Below are positions 39,605 through 49,290 of a DNA stretch of 64,000 bases, in pieces (positions within the stretch are counted from its first letter, which is position 1; each line of letters opens with the position of its first letter). A program made the translations under genes and the position numbers. A model generated the notes under the pieces. That model searched no databases, was not told the DNA's origin, and was given only the letters and a program-made list of their open reading frames with translations. The DNA comes from Arthrobacter rhizophilus (GTDB lineage Bacteria; Actinomycetota; Actinomycetes; Actinomycetales; Micrococcaceae). The stretch is taken from the NCBI RefSeq assembly GCF_026241105.1, contig NZ_JAPFFT010000005.1, positions 1-64,000 on the forward strand. Reading direction: 5' to 3'.

Positions 39605-39662
39605 GAGCTATATCCTCTGTTCTGCCGACGGCAGGACAAGGACGTTCCCCCCGCGCCTTCGG

Positions 39663-40565
39663 CTACTGTGCCGCCCGCTGCAAGCTGACTTCGATCGAGT
39701 CAACCCGCTCGGCGAACAATTCGTTCTGCGCCCAACGCCCGTTCAGCCCGGAGACCAGATCCTGGATCGCAGCGGCATCCAGGCCGTCTTCGAGATACAG
39801 CACCACGCGCAGTTCGGGTCCCGGTCCCCCACCGGCCATGGTCGAACCATCGGCCGTGAGCGAAGCTACCCCGGCACCTGGCCGGATCTCGAGGCGCCGC
39901 ACTGCCGGGTACGTCCCCGCCAAGGAATTGAGAGCAGACTCCAGTTCATCATCAAGGTACGACGGCGTCCAGTCGCGCTGTTGTGCCAGTGACCACATGG
40001 CAGGCCGGCGCACCACGAAAGTGACATCCGAGCCGGGATCCAACACGAGTAGCTGGGCTCCCTCCGAGACGGCAGACAGTGCTGCCCGGGCTGCATAAAC
40101 GGCCACCGGACGGGCCTGCGGGTGCCAGGCTTCCAAGGCGGAGGCCGAGGTGAACACGGGCATGGCCGTGCGGCCATCCGGCGCTTTCAGTGTCACGAGC
40201 GCCATGTCGGCCTGCTTGTCGGCATGGTGACCATCCACGCCCTCGGCTTCCTCAGCGAGCTGGGCCACCACCGGGACAAAGACCCTCGCTGTTGCCAACG
40301 AAGCCACCACACCGGCTTCGCTTCCTGTGCCGGCAAGGAGGGCCGAGACAGCGGCGAGGTACCCGGCGTCGGCAGTTCCGTCGTCGTCCTCGAAATTGTG
40401 GATCTTGGCGGCATCACCGCTCAGGTTCCGGCCCGCCCAGGGCTGGCCAGCAGAGTCGCCTGCTCCCCCGGCGCCCGCGAGGGCCGCCGCGATGTGCCCG
40501 GGCAGTTGCCGGGAGGCCGGGGTTGAAGCCTTGCCGGCAACTGGGGACTGTGGATCCTGGGACAT
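39663..40565 (-). CDS. SseB family protein
   Basis: A 300-residue protein with two SseB-like halves: FVPVVAQLAEEAEG-type region with MALVTLKAPDGRTAMPVFTSASALEAW, and a C-terminal ELRVVLYLEDGLDA domain. The family was named after enhanced serine sensitivity in E. coli, but its function is not settled. It starts at 40565, sharing one base with the priA stop (TGATG), so it is translationally coupled to the his operon. Confidence 0.85.
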   Translation of the reverse strand: MSQDPQSPVAGKASTPASRQLPGHIAAALAGAGGAGDSAGQPWAGRNLSGDAAKIHNFEDDDGTADAGYLAAVSALLAGTGSEAGVVASLATARVFVPVVAQLAEEAEGVDGHHADKQADMALVTLKAPDGRTAMPVFTSASALEAWHPQARPVAVYAARAALSAVSEGAQLLVLDPGSDVTFVVRRPAMWSLAQQRDWTPSYLDDELESALNSLAGTYPAVRRLEIRPGAGVASLTADGSTMAGGGPGPELRVVLYLEDGLDAAAIQDLVSGLNGRWAQNELFAERVDSIEVSLQRAAQ

Positions 40566-41311
40566 CAGCGGCGGCCGGCGACGTCCAGGGCTTCCGGGAG
40601 CGTGAAAGCACCGGCGTATAGCGCCTTGCCAACGATCGCTCCTTCAACGCCGAGCGGCACGAGCTCCCGCAGGACCCTCAGGTCTTCCAAGCTCGAGATG
40701 CCGCCGGACGCAACCACCGGCTTGCCCGTCTTTTCCACCATCTGGCGCAAGAGTTCGACGTTGGGGCCCTGAAGCGTTCCGTCTTTCGTGACGTCGGTGA
40801 CCACGTAGCGGGCGCAGCCGGCGTCCTCAAGGCGTGCCAGCACCTCCCAGAGATCTCCGCCTTCTTTGGTCCAGCCGCGACCCGCGAGCGTTGTGCCGCG
40901 GACGTCGAGCCCGACGGCGATCTTGTCACCGAAGCGGTCTATCGCCCGGCGGGTCCATTCCGGGTTCTCCAAGGCGGCAGTACCGAGGTTCACGCGGGCG
41001 ACGCCGAGCTCCAGCGCACGTTCGAGGGATTCGTCGTCGCGAAGTCCGCCAGACAGCTCCACTTTGACGTTCAGCTGCGACACGACCTCGCTGATGAGGT
41101 CGGCGTTGTTGCCGCGGCCAAAAGCGGCGTCCAGGTCCACCATGTGCACCCACTCGGCACCGGCGTTCTGCCAGTTCAGGGCTGCTTCCAGCGGGGTGCC
41201 GTAACTGGTCTCCGAGCCGGCTTCTCCCTGAAGGAGGCGGACGGCCTGGCCGTCCACGATGTCGACGGCGGGCAGGAGTTCCAGAACGGGCAGTTCGGAG
41301 GCGGTGGTCAT
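40565..41311 (-). CDS. priA: PriA, bifunctional HisA/TrpF isomerase
   Basis: In actinobacteria this (beta/alpha)8 enzyme replaces both HisA and TrpF, isomerising ProFAR and phosphoribosylanthranilate. The 248-residue protein has the catalytic Asp in [15 protein letters not shown], the phosphate-binding [30 protein letters not shown] and [16 protein letters not shown] at 41311. Dual activity is inferred from lineage; no trpF is in the window. Confidence 0.95.
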   Translation of the reverse strand: MTTASELPVLELLPAVDIVDGQAVRLLQGEAGSETSYGTPLEAALNWQNAGAEWVHMVDLDAAFGRGNNADLISEVVSQLNVKVELSGGLRDDESLERALELGVARVNLGTAALENPEWTRRAIDRFGDKIAVGLDVRGTTLAGRGWTKEGGDLWEVLARLEDAGCARYVVTDVTKDGTLQGPNVELLRQMVEKTGKPVVASGGISSLEDLRVLRELVPLGVEGAIVGKALYAGAFTLPEALDVAGRR

Positions 41312-41357
41312 TGAAGTCCTCGGTGTTGTGGGGACGGGCGTCAGTTGCCCGGCCGTG

Positions 41358-41516
41358 TCATTTAGGGGGCAAGGTGAAGAGGTAGGCCGCCAGCAGTGCC
41401 AGACCGGCCAGTACGTAGAACGAAACGGAGACCCAGGCGGGGCGTTTCTGCTGGTGGAAGGAGATTCCTCCGCCCACCAGCAAACCGGCCAAGCCCATGA
41501 AAATGATTGACCACAT
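41358..41516 (-). CDS. Small two-helix membrane protein in the his operon
   Basis: A 52-residue protein beginning [17 protein letters not shown] and ending YLFTLPPK. Two hydrophobic helices (about 3-19 and 29-48) are joined by a short charged loop HQQKRP. It starts 1 base after the hisH stop (TGACATG) and ends 46 bases before priA, so it belongs to the operon. I do not recognise the family; function unknown. Confidence 0.75.
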   Translation of the reverse strand: MWSIIFMGLAGLLVGGGISFHQQKRPAWVSVSFYVLAGLALLAAYLFTLPPK

Positions 41517-41517
41517 G

Positions 41518-42261
41518 TCAGGCAGTTGTGCCCGTCTCTGGTGCCGGAGAGTCCGGACGCAGGCTCTCGACCCAGTTGCGCAGGAGCCGAGCTCCGGCGT
41601 CGCCAGACTTTTCCGGGTGGAATTGGGTGGCGCACAGAGGACCGTTCTCCACGGCGGCGATGAACGGGGCCCCGTGCTCGGACCAAGTCACCTTCGGCGG
41701 CGCCATGCGGGGCTGGACGACGTCGAATTCCCACTTCTGCACACCATAGGAGTGCACAAAGTAGAACCGTTCGTGCTCGACGCCGGCGAACAGCTTTGAG
41801 CCTTCCGGCACGTCCACGGTGTTCCAGCCCATGTGCGGGACAACGGGTGCTGGGAGGAGCTCCACCTTGCCGGGCCACTCGCCCATGCCTTCTGCCTCTG
41901 TTCCATGCTCTACGCCCGCCTCGAACAGAACCTGGAGCCCAACGCAGATGCCCAGGACAGGCCGGCCGCCGGCAACGCGACGACCGATCATCCGGATGGC
42001 ATCGACTGCTTTGAGTTCACGCATCACCGTTTCGAAGGCGCCCACGCCCGGGACCAACAGACCGTCGGCGTTCAGGACGTCTTCAGGCTTGGCGCTCAGC
42101 GTGACATCTGCACCGGCACGTTCAAGCGCCCGAACGGCAGAGCGGACATTTCCCGACCCGTAGTCCAGGACAGTTACTGTCGGCTTTCCCTCAGGCGAGA
42201 CAATGCGGCTTGCAGCCTTCGGGTTCACGATGGCGCCATCCTTGAGGATCTGCCCACTCAC
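41518..42261 (-). CDS. hisH: Imidazole glycerol phosphate synthase subunit HisH
   Basis: Class I glutamine amidotransferase that supplies ammonia to HisF. The 247-residue protein has the catalytic Cys in [11 protein letters not shown], His and Glu in [11 protein letters not shown], and [14 protein letters not shown] near the N-terminus. GTG at 42261 overlaps the hisB TGA (GTGA). An N-terminal extension of about 25 residues precedes the usual start; an internal start is possible. hisF is not in the window. Confidence 0.93.
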   Translation of the reverse strand: MSGQILKDGAIVNPKAASRIVSPEGKPTVTVLDYGSGNVRSAVRALERAGADVTLSAKPEDVLNADGLLVPGVGAFETVMRELKAVDAIRMIGRRVAGGRPVLGICVGLQVLFEAGVEHGTEAEGMGEWPGKVELLPAPVVPHMGWNTVDVPEGSKLFAGVEHERFYFVHSYGVQKWEFDVVQPRMAPPKVTWSEHGAPFIAAVENGPLCATQFHPEKSGDAGARLLRNWVESLRPDSPAPETGTTA

Positions 42262-42884
42262 AAGGCGCCCTTCGTGGACGGGATGCCTTCGACCCTGGGA
42301 TCGGACTCAACGGCGGAACGGAGTGCACGTGCGAAGGCCTTGAACTGAGCCTCCACAATGTGGTGCGGGTCCCGGCCGGCCAGGACGTTCATGTGGAGGC
42401 AGATGCCGGCGTGCAGGGTGATCGCTTCAAAGACGTGGCGCGTCAGCGAACCGGTGAAGTGTCCACCGATCAGGTGGTATTCCTGGCCAGCGGGCTCCCC
42501 GCCGTGGACCAGGTAAGGACGTCCGGAAACGTCGACGACGGCGTGGGCCAGAGCTTCATCCAACGGAACGGTCGCCTCACCGAAGCGGCGGATGCCGGCC
42601 TTGTTGCCCAGCGCGGTGCGCAGCACCTCACCGAGGGTGATGGCAACGTCTTCCACCGTGTGGTGGGCGTCGATGTGGGTGTCCCCAGTGGCCTTGACTG
42701 TCATGTCGATGAGCGAATGCTTGCAGAGCGCCGTCAGCATGTGGTCGTAGAACGGCACCGTGGTGCTGATGTCCGAGACCCCAGTGCCGTCGAGATTGAT
42801 TTCGACCAGGACGGAGGACTCACTGGTGGTGCGTTCCATGCGTGCTGTCCGGGCGGCCGCCGTGCCGGCGCCGTTTTCGCTCAT
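42258..42884 (-). CDS. hisB: Imidazoleglycerol-phosphate dehydratase
   Basis: Mn-dependent dehydratase making imidazole acetol phosphate. The 208-residue protein has the duplicated metal motifs: [13 protein letters not shown] with [11 protein letters not shown], then [11 protein letters not shown] with [12 protein letters not shown]. It is monofunctional, without the HisB-N phosphatase of E. coli. ATG at 42884 follows AAGGAC; the frame is open upstream as a hisC shadow. Confidence 0.96.
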   Translation of the reverse strand: MSENGAGTAAARTARMERTTSESSVLVEINLDGTGVSDISTTVPFYDHMLTALCKHSLIDMTVKATGDTHIDAHHTVEDVAITLGEVLRTALGNKAGIRRFGEATVPLDEALAHAVVDVSGRPYLVHGGEPAGQEYHLIGGHFTGSLTRHVFEAITLHAGICLHMNVLAGRDPHHIVEAQFKAFARALRSAVESDPRVEGIPSTKGAL

Positions 42885-42927
42885 TGAGATGTCCTTAGGA
42901 GGAAGGAGTGGTGGGACTGGTTCAAGT

Positions 42928-44049
42928 CTAGGCCGGTGCGGCGACTTGGCCGTCCAGCAAGGCTTCGAGCGCCTCGAGGAAGGCAGTGGTCTCCGGCTCG
43001 GTACCGGCCGTGACCCGGAGGTGGCCCGGTATGCCGACATCACGGATGAGGACCCCACGCTCCAGCAGGCCTTGCCACAAGGCGTGCGGGTTCTTGAGCC
43101 CACCGAAGAACACGTAGTTGGAATCCGAAGCGGCGGGCTTGAGCCCCATCCGGGTCAACTCGTTCACAATCCGGTCCCGCTGGATCTTGATGTCTTCGAC
43201 GTCCGCCATGAGGGCCTCGCGGTGCCGCAGTGCGGCCAGCGCGGTTGCTTGGGTGATCGCCGAGAGGTGATACGGGAGGCGGACCAAGCGGATCGCGTCG
43301 GCAACCTCGGGGGCCGCTGCCATGTAGCCGATGCGAGCACCAGCGAGGGCGAAGGCTTTGCTCATGGTCCGGGAAACGATGAGACGCTCACGGCCCGGGA
43401 GAAGCGTCAACGCGCTCGGAGTGTTGTCGTGGGCGAACTCGTGGTACGCCTCGTCCACGATCACAATCGCCTGGCTTGCTTCTCCGGCCTCGTAGACGGC
43501 CTCGACGACGTCAATGCCAAGCCCTGTGCCGGTGGGGTTGTTCGGAGAACACAGGAACACGACGTTTGGCTGGATCTCGCGAACCTGTGCGGCGGCGGAG
43601 GCTGCATCAAGGCCGTAGTCTTCAGCCCGAACCCCGGCAATGTATGCGGTGTCCGTCCCACTGGCGAGCAGGGGGTACATGGAGTACGTGGGCGGGAAGC
43701 CAAGAGCAGTGCGTCCCGGGCCGCCGAAGGCCTGGAGGATCTGCTGCAGAACCTCGTTGGAGCCGTTCGCCGCCCAGATGTTCTCGCCAGCCATTCCGTG
43801 GCCCAGGTACTCTGCGAGGGCCTCGCGCAATTCGGTGAACTCGCGGTCCGGGTAGCGGTTCAGTCCCGTGGCGGCCGCCGCCACGGCTTCGGTGATCGCC
43901 GCTTGGACATCCGCGGGCACGCCATGGGTGTTTTCATTGACGTTGAGCAAGATCGGCACATCAAGCTGCGGCGCGCCATAGGGGCTCAGGCCACGCAGGT
44001 TGGTCCGGAGGGGAAGTCGGTCAAGTCGCTCAAGCTGGTCACTCACCAT
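42928..44049 (-). CDS. hisC: Histidinol-phosphate aminotransferase
   Basis: PLP transaminase of the class I/II fold (373 residues). It has [11 protein letters not shown] and [11 protein letters not shown] near the cofactor site, VDEAYHEFA, and the catalytic lysine in [17 protein letters not shown]. It leads the visible his genes. The ATG at 44049 is followed directly by GTG at 44046; TAAACT ends 6 bases before the GTG, so a leaderless GTG start is possible. hisD is not upstream as in many actinobacteria. Confidence 0.95.
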   Translation of the reverse strand: MVSDQLERLDRLPLRTNLRGLSPYGAPQLDVPILLNVNENTHGVPADVQAAITEAVAAAATGLNRYPDREFTELREALAEYLGHGMAGENIWAANGSNEVLQQILQAFGGPGRTALGFPPTYSMYPLLASGTDTAYIAGVRAEDYGLDAASAAAQVREIQPNVVFLCSPNNPTGTGLGIDVVEAVYEAGEASQAIVIVDEAYHEFAHDNTPSALTLLPGRERLIVSRTMSKAFALAGARIGYMAAAPEVADAIRLVRLPYHLSAITQATALAALRHREALMADVEDIKIQRDRIVNELTRMGLKPAASDSNYVFFGGLKNPHALWQGLLERGVLIRDVGIPGHLRVTAGTEPETTAFLEALEALLDGQVAAPA

Positions 44050-44137
44050 GACAGTTTAAGGTGCGCCGACTGCTGCCCTGAAACTGTGACGGCCAAGCGG
44101 CCGCTCAGAGGACCTGTTATCGCGGTCAGAGCTGCGA

Positions 44138-44497
44138 TTAAGTGGCAGGGATGAACAGCTGCTGGCCCGGCACGATGTGGCCGTCCTGCAGGTTGTTCAG
44201 TTGGATAATTTCGGCAACGACGTCGCGTGGATCCCGGGAAGGTGCGGCAGTTCCGGCAATCCCCCACAACGACTGGCCCATTTGCACCGTGACGCTCGTA
44301 CTGGAGGTGGGCTGAAGCTCGGTGGCTGAATCAGCGGCCTTGGCCGGCGAATTCAGAAATCCCGCCAGACTCAGCAGCGCTGCAACCAGGAGCATTGCTG
44401 GAACACCGAAGAAGACCATGCGGCCCCGGCGGGTCAAGCGAAGCCGGACCGGTGCCGTACGGCGGCCGGATGTGTGGTTGATGGTGATAGCGGACAT
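44138..44497 (-). CDS. LysM membrane protein, YneA/ChiZ-like SOS cell-division inhibitor candidate
   Basis: A 119-residue protein with a basic N-terminus, one membrane helix (about 28-48, MVFFGVPAMLLVAALLSLAGF region) and a C-terminal LysM peptidoglycan-binding domain (69-117: VTVQMGQSLWGIAG to LQDGHIVPGQQLFIP). It is divergent from lexA with two SOS boxes between them, the same arrangement as yneA in Bacillus and Rv2719c/chiZ in mycobacteria. Function as a damage-induced division inhibitor is inferred from size, topology and location. ATG at 44497 follows AGAAGGG; the frame opens at 44518. Confidence 0.85.
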   Translation of the reverse strand: MSAITINHTSGRRTAPVRLRLTRRGRMVFFGVPAMLLVAALLSLAGFLNSPAKAADSATELQPTSSTSVTVQMGQSLWGIAGTAAPSRDPRDVVAEIIQLNNLQDGHIVPGQQLFIPAT

Positions 44498-44642
44498 GAG
44501 CTGAGCCCTTCTGAACAATGCCGCGTTCCGGAATCTCTGGAATGCGGCTGCTAATTCTTGCCTTCAGTCAGTGCTTACAGGGCGGTTGTTCGCTGATGTC
44601 TTCGAACGATTCGAAGGAACACCCGGACCTGCAGCACTTTTA

Positions 44643-44658
44643 TAGAACACATATTCGA
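44643..44658. promoter_or_regulatory. lexA: SOS box 1, lexA/LysM region
   Basis: TAGAACACATATTCGA, GAAC-N4-ATTC core, close to TCGAAC-N4-GTTCGA. It lies nearer the LysM gene than box 2. Confidence 0.8.
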
Positions 44659-44709
44659 ACCTTGCTATGACATTTTTAGCACTTATCAACGAACGATGTC
44701 GAGACTCGC

Positions 44710-44725
44710 TAGAACAAATGTTTGA
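44710..44725. promoter_or_regulatory. lexA: SOS box 2, lexA/LysM region
   Basis: TAGAACAAATGTTTGA, GAAC-N4-GTTT core. It lies 139 bases before the lexA ATG and just downstream of a probable lexA -10 (TATCAA). Confidence 0.8.
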
Positions 44726-44864
44726 TAAACGCCTGTGCCTGCCCTACGTTTGAGTGAAGAAACAAGCACTGAATCAGTGCAACAGGAGGGTCTGACATTT
44801 CAGGCCAACAGTCCCGGCAAGCGCCTCAGCGCAGATCGGGCGGAACGGAAGGGCGTTGGCGAAC

Positions 44865-45614
44865 ATGGCAGCGAAAGCCACTGGCAGCGGATCGGCCTCA
44901 CCGCGGAGCCCGCAGCCGCAGAAGGCTCCCAAGAGCCTGACCGTCCGCCAAAAGAAGATCCTGGAGACCATCCAGCGTTCAGTGAACGATCACGGCTACC
45001 CGCCGTCAATGCGCGAAATCGGGGACACTGTTGGCCTGGCTAGCTTGTCCAGCGTCACGCACCAGTTGTCGCAGCTCGAAAAGCTCGGCTATCTTCGTCG
45101 CGATCCCAAGCGTCCGCGGGCGATGGAAGTCCTCATGCCATTGACCTTGGATGGCGGCTCTGTCATACCGGGCGTTGAAGCGCCGTCGAAACTCCGCAGC
45201 GCCGGTGGCTTGGCCGTCACCGAGCTTGCCAGTGCCAGCGATACGGCCATGGTGCCCCTCGTTGGCCGCATCGCCGCTGGCGGACCCATCTTGGCGGATC
45301 AGACAGTTGAGGACGTCCTGCCGCTGCCCCGCCAGTTGGTAGGCCATGGCGAGCTCTTCATGCTGAAGGTCGCCGGTGATTCCATGATCGACGCCGCCAT
45401 CTGCGACGGAGACTGGGTAGTAGTACGGCGCCAGAATGATGCCATCAACGGCGACATCGTGGCAGCTCTCCTGGACGACGAAGCCACCGTCAAGACCTTC
45501 CGTCAGCGTGACGGCCACACGTGGCTGCTCCCCCAGAACACTCAGTACGAACCCATTCTGGGCGACCATGCCACGATCATGGGCAAGGTCGTCTCTGTGC
45601 TGCGCTCACTTTAA
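44865..45614 (+). CDS. lexA: LexA repressor
   Basis: SOS repressor that self-cleaves on contact with RecA filaments. The 249-residue protein has an N-terminal winged helix ([24 protein letters not shown]), a cleavage site Ala138-Gly139 in GRIAAGGP, and catalytic Ser173 (GDSMID) and Lys210 (VKTF). ATG at 44865 is preferred over TTG at 44856 because GGAAGGG is too close to the latter. Two SOS boxes lie upstream. It is the master regulator for the SOS boxes seen at 30498 and 57100. Confidence 0.98.
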   Translation: MAAKATGSGSASPRSPQPQKAPKSLTVRQKKILETIQRSVNDHGYPPSMREIGDTVGLASLSSVTHQLSQLEKLGYLRRDPKRPRAMEVLMPLTLDGGSVIPGVEAPSKLRSAGGLAVTELASASDTAMVPLVGRIAAGGPILADQTVEDVLPLPRQLVGHGELFMLKVAGDSMIDAAICDGDWVVVRRQNDAINGDIVAALLDDEATVKTFRQRDGHTWLLPQNTQYEPILGDHATIMGKVVSVLRSL

Positions 45615-45660
45615 GACGCGCTCACTTAGGACGCGCTCACTTAGGACGCGCCCGCTTCTA
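45602..45660. repeat. Tandem duplication of the lexA 3' end
   Basis: GCGCTCACTT at the end of lexA is repeated as GCGCTCACTTA at 45618-45628 and 45633-45643, with a degenerate copy at 45648-45660. The period is 15-16 bases. The copies are downstream of the stop codon and not translated. Confidence 0.85.
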
Positions 45661-45671
45661 GGACATCCGCT

Positions 45672-47735
45672 TCAGGCCTTGGCTGACTCGGCGTAAAGCC
45701 GTTCGAGCGCGCCGCGGACCACTGTGCGGTCGGTGGTGGCCCAGAAGGGCGGCAAGGCTGCCCGGAGGAAGTTGCCGTAACGCTCGGTCGAAAGCCGTGA
45801 ATCGAGTACTGCCACCACGCCTTTGTCACCGTTTGAACGGATGAGACGGCCGGCGCCCTGCGCCAGCCGGATGGCCGCGTGCGTGGCAGACACCGCCATG
45901 AAACCATTGCCGCCGGCCTGCGCTACGGCGCGGGACCGTGCTGTCATCAGGGGATCGTCCGGACGCGGGAACGGGATCCGGTCAATGACCACCAACCGGC
46001 ATGAACCGCCCGGGACGTCGACGCCTTGCCAAAGGGACATGGTGCCGAACAGGCAGGTGTCATCCTCCTCGGCAAACTGCCTCACCAGCGCGGCCATGGT
46101 CGACTCACCCTGGCACAGGATCTCGACTTCCAAGCGTGACCGCATCGCGTCCGCGGCTTCCTCCGCTGCCCGTCGGGAAGAAAAGAGGCACAAGGCTCCG
46201 CCGTGGGAGGCCTTGATGAGCTCTTCAAGTTCGTCAAGCGCCTCGGGCGAGGTGCCGCGTCCGGGCTTGGGCAGGTGCCTGGCAACGTACAGCATGCCCT
46301 GCTTGGGGTAATCGAACGGCGAGCCGACGTCCACGCCAGTCCAGCTCGGAGCGCCTTGACCTGTCAGTCCCAGTCCTCCGGCGGTGGCCTCGAAAGCGGA
46401 ACCAATAGCCAAGGTGGCGGAGGTCAACACCACGGTATGCCCCGCGAAGAGCCCTTCCCGGAGCCGTGCCGCCACGCTGAGCGGGGCGATATTGATGAGC
46501 GCAGGCGATTCCTCATCCGGCGCCGTGTAGCCCTGCTGCGGATCAAAAGCGCTGTTCCGCGAGAGCCACACGACTTCCTTGTTTTCCCTGGCGGAGAGCA
46601 GCCTCTCGCACAGTTCCAGGATCAGCATCAGCCGGGAGCGCGCGAGCTGGCGTCCGCCGTCCACCGCGTTGGACGAATCCCCTTTCGAATCGGACAGGGC
46701 GGCGCGGCAGGCTTCCCTGAGCTGGTCCACGCAATCAAGTTGTTCGTCGTTGAGCCCGTTGGGCAGGAGGCCGGAAGGCGCCCCGGCAACTGCAAGCTCC
46801 AGGCGGTCCGCTGCGGCGTTCAGCGCGTCCACCGTGACGGCGGTGTGTTTGCGGGCGCTGGAGGCGGCAGCATGGATCATTGCCACGGACAGCTGCCCTG
46901 ACACTGCACCAGTGACGCGGTCCTGGAGCTCGTGGGCCTCGTCGACCACCACGACGTCGTACTCGGGCAGCACGGCCAGGCCTTCGAAGGCGCTGACGGC
47001 GAGCATCGCGTGGTTGGTGACTACGACGTCGGATTCCGCGGCGCGGTGGCGGGCCAGCTCGCTGAAGCATTCCTCCGCCATTGGACACTTTTGCGCCCCA
47101 AGGCACTCCATGGACGTGACGGACACCTGGCGCCAGGCCCGGTCCGTCACGCCCGGCATGAGTTCGTCGCGATCCCCGGTCATGGTCTTCCCGGCCCACT
47201 CCCGCAGCCTCAGCACTTCCTTGCCGAGCTGGGACGAGGGCCCGCCGATCGCGGCCGCAAGGTGGGGAACGCTGGTGTCCTCGCCGAGGGAGAACAATTG
47301 CCCTTCGGCGGGTTCCTCGCTGGGAAATCCGCCCTCCAACTTGTGCCTGCACACATAGTTGGCCCGGCCCTTGACCAACGCGATGCTGACCGGCCGCTCC
47401 AGCTCTGGATTGATGGTTTCCAGAAGCCGCGGCAGGTCCCGGCCCACAATCTGCGTCTGGAGGGCGAGGGTGGCCGTGGACACTAGCGCGGGCTTCTTGC
47501 TCTCCATCGCGTGCGCAATCAACGGAATCAAGTACGCGAGGGACTTGCCCGTGCCCGTTCCAGCCTGCACCAGTAGGTGCTCACCGGTCTCGATCGCCCG
47601 CGCTACGTGTTTGGCCATCTGGTGCTGGCCTGCGCGGTTTTGGCCACCCATACCGGCGACGGCTTTGTCCAGGAGTTCAAGGGCGGTCCGTTCACGCACG
47701 GTTTCGCCGCGTTCCCCCGCTTCCGGATCAACCAT
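45672..47735 (-). CDS. dinG: DinG-family ATP-dependent DNA helicase
   Basis: XPD/DinG-type superfamily 2 helicase with an iron-sulfur cluster. The 687-residue protein has Walker A QAGTGTGKS near residue 58. The four-cysteine cluster region includes YVCRHKLEGG and CLGAQKCPMAEEC. DEAHELQD is the DEAH box, and GAGRLIRSNGDKG is the last helicase motif. The ATG at 47735 overlaps the hflX TGA by 8 bases; the frame is open upstream only as an hflX shadow. It converges with lexA. It could unwind R-loops or forked DNA during damage. Confidence 0.94.
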   Translation of the reverse strand: MVDPEAGERGETVRERTALELLDKAVAGMGGQNRAGQHQMAKHVARAIETGEHLLVQAGTGTGKSLAYLIPLIAHAMESKKPALVSTATLALQTQIVGRDLPRLLETINPELERPVSIALVKGRANYVCRHKLEGGFPSEEPAEGQLFSLGEDTSVPHLAAAIGGPSSQLGKEVLRLREWAGKTMTGDRDELMPGVTDRAWRQVSVTSMECLGAQKCPMAEECFSELARHRAAESDVVVTNHAMLAVSAFEGLAVLPEYDVVVVDEAHELQDRVTGAVSGQLSVAMIHAAASSARKHTAVTVDALNAAADRLELAVAGAPSGLLPNGLNDEQLDCVDQLREACRAALSDSKGDSSNAVDGGRQLARSRLMLILELCERLLSARENKEVVWLSRNSAFDPQQGYTAPDEESPALINIAPLSVAARLREGLFAGHTVVLTSATLAIGSAFEATAGGLGLTGQGAPSWTGVDVGSPFDYPKQGMLYVARHLPKPGRGTSPEALDELEELIKASHGGALCLFSSRRAAEEAADAMRSRLEVEILCQGESTMAALVRQFAEEDDTCLFGTMSLWQGVDVPGGSCRLVVIDRIPFPRPDDPLMTARSRAVAQAGGNGFMAVSATHAAIRLAQGAGRLIRSNGDKGVVAVLDSRLSTERYGNFLRAALPPFWATTDRTVVRGALERLYAESAKA

Positions 47736-49290
47736 TGCTGACGAACGACTCCAACTCGGCGGCCAGGTTCTCATGGACCATGGCTACCACTCGGGTGCCT
47801 TCTTCCTCGTGCTCAAGGCTCAGGATTTCGGCGTCGGTGTTGTGCAGCTTGTTGATGAGCTCCCCACGGTTGTACGGAATCAGAACCTCAAGGCGCACAC
47901 CGGGACGCGGAATGGCCGTGCTGATGGCCCCAAGAAGCTCGGCGATGCCCTGGCCTGTCCGGGTAGACACCACCACATGGCGTGGCTCTTTCTGCTTGAG
48001 CCTCTCGACAACGAACGGATCGGCGACGTCTGCCTTGTTCAAGACGATGATTTCCGGGATTTTCCGGGCATCCACTTCGCTGAAGACCGTACGGACGGCC
48101 GCGATCTGGCCCTCCGGATCCGGGTGCGAGGCGTCCACAACATGGAGGATCAGATCGGCGTCGGCTACCTCTTCCAGCGTGGAGCGGAACGCCTCCACGA
48201 GCTGGGTGGGCATCGAACGCACGAAGCCCACCGTGTCCGATAGCGTGTAGCCGATCCCGTCCGGAGTCTGGGCTTTGCGGACCGTTGGATCCAGCGTGGC
48301 GAACAGGGCGTTCTCCACGAGGACGCCCGCGTCCGTCAGACGGTTGAGGAGGGAGGACTTTCCCGCGTTGGTGTAGCCGGCGATGGCGACCGAAGGAACG
48401 GCATTACGACGGCGGTTGGCCCGCTTGGTCTCACGGGCCGGCTTCATCGCGGCGATTTCACGCCGCAGCTTGGCCATCCGCGTGCGGATTCGACGGCGGT
48501 CCAGTTCGATCTTGGTTTCACCGGGACCTCGCGAACCCATGCCTGCTCCGGCACCGCCCACCTGGCCACCGGCCTGGCGGGACATGGAATCGCCCCAGCC
48601 CCGCAGGCGCGGCAACAGGTATTCCAGCTGCGCCAGTTCGACTTGGGCCTTGCCCTCGCGGCTCTTCGCATGCTGCGCGAAAATATCGAGGATCAACGTG
48701 GTGCGGTCCACCACCTTGACCTTGACGATGTCCTCCAGACCGCGCCGCTGGGACGGCGCCAATTCAGCGTCGACCACCACGGTGTCCGCGCCCGTGGACG
48801 AGACGATGTCCTTGAGCTCCAGGGCCTTGCCTGAGCCAAGGAAGGTGCCGGGGTCCGGCTTCATGCGTCGCTGGACGATCCCATCCAGGACTTCCGAACC
48901 AGCAGTCTCGGCCAGCGCTGCGAGTTCCCTCAAGGAGTTCTCAGCGTCGGCCAGGGTTCCTTCGGTCCAGAGGCCTGCAAGCACCACGCGTTCAAGGCGC
49001 AGCTGCCGGTATTCGACTTCGGTGACATCTTCAAGTTCCGTGGACAGACCCGCGGTGCGGCCCAAGGCCCGGCGCTCGGCCAGATCCTCTTGATCGCCGT
49101 CGTAGATGCTGTGTTCTTCGTCCAGGCGCGAAATCGCCTGGGCCTTGCCAAACACGCCCCTGGGTTCTTCGCGTTCCTGCTCTATGGCCGGTGCGTCCTT
49201 GGAGAGAATCCGGTCGATGACAGCCTGGATTTCTTCAGGACTCATGTCCTGGGCGTCGGAATCGGGTCCGGTGTTCTTCTGCGTGGTCAT
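47728..49290 (-). CDS. hflX: GTPase HflX
   Basis: Ribosome-associated GTPase that splits stalled ribosomes under stress. The 520-residue protein has the N-terminal nucleotide-binding domain (PSQRRGLEDIVKVKVVDRT), the glycine-rich SRGPGETKIELDRRRI signature of HflX, and G1 GYTNAGKSS, G3 DTVGFVRSMP and G4 NKAD. The ATG at 49290 follows AAAGGAGA perfectly. In-frame codons upstream are not coding. It overlaps dinG by 8 bases. Confidence 0.97.
   Translation of the reverse strand: MTTQKNTGPDSDAQDMSPEEIQAVIDRILSKDAPAIEQEREEPRGVFGKAQAISRLDEEHSIYDGDQEDLAERRALGRTAGLSTELEDVTEVEYRQLRLERVVLAGLWTEGTLADAENSLRELAALAETAGSEVLDGIVQRRMKPDPGTFLGSGKALELKDIVSSTGADTVVVDAELAPSQRRGLEDIVKVKVVDRTTLILDIFAQHAKSREGKAQVELAQLEYLLPRLRGWGDSMSRQAGGQVGGAGAGMGSRGPGETKIELDRRRIRTRMAKLRREIAAMKPARETKRANRRRNAVPSVAIAGYTNAGKSSLLNRLTDAGVLVENALFATLDPTVRKAQTPDGIGYTLSDTVGFVRSMPTQLVEAFRSTLEEVADADLILHVVDASHPDPEGQIAAVRTVFSEVDARKIPEIIVLNKADVADPFVVERLKQKEPRHVVVSTRTGQGIAELLGAISTAIPRPGVRLEVLIPYNRGELINKLHNTDAEILSLEHEEEGTRVVAMVHENLAAELESFVSNG

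Larger units (their letters stand above)
44498..44864. promoter_or_regulatory. lexA/LysM divergent regulatory region
   Basis: This 367-base gap has no gene. It holds two SOS boxes (listed separately). A possible lexA promoter is TTGCTA at 44662 with TATCAA 16 bases on. A palindrome GCACTGA-A-TCAGTGC lies at 44766-44780 in the lexA leader. Confidence 0.7.

Noticed and set aside
44600..44618. TTCGAACGATTCGAA as a third SOS box
   Set aside because: It is palindromic but the half-sites are 3 bases apart, not the spacing of the GAAC-N4-GTTC operator.
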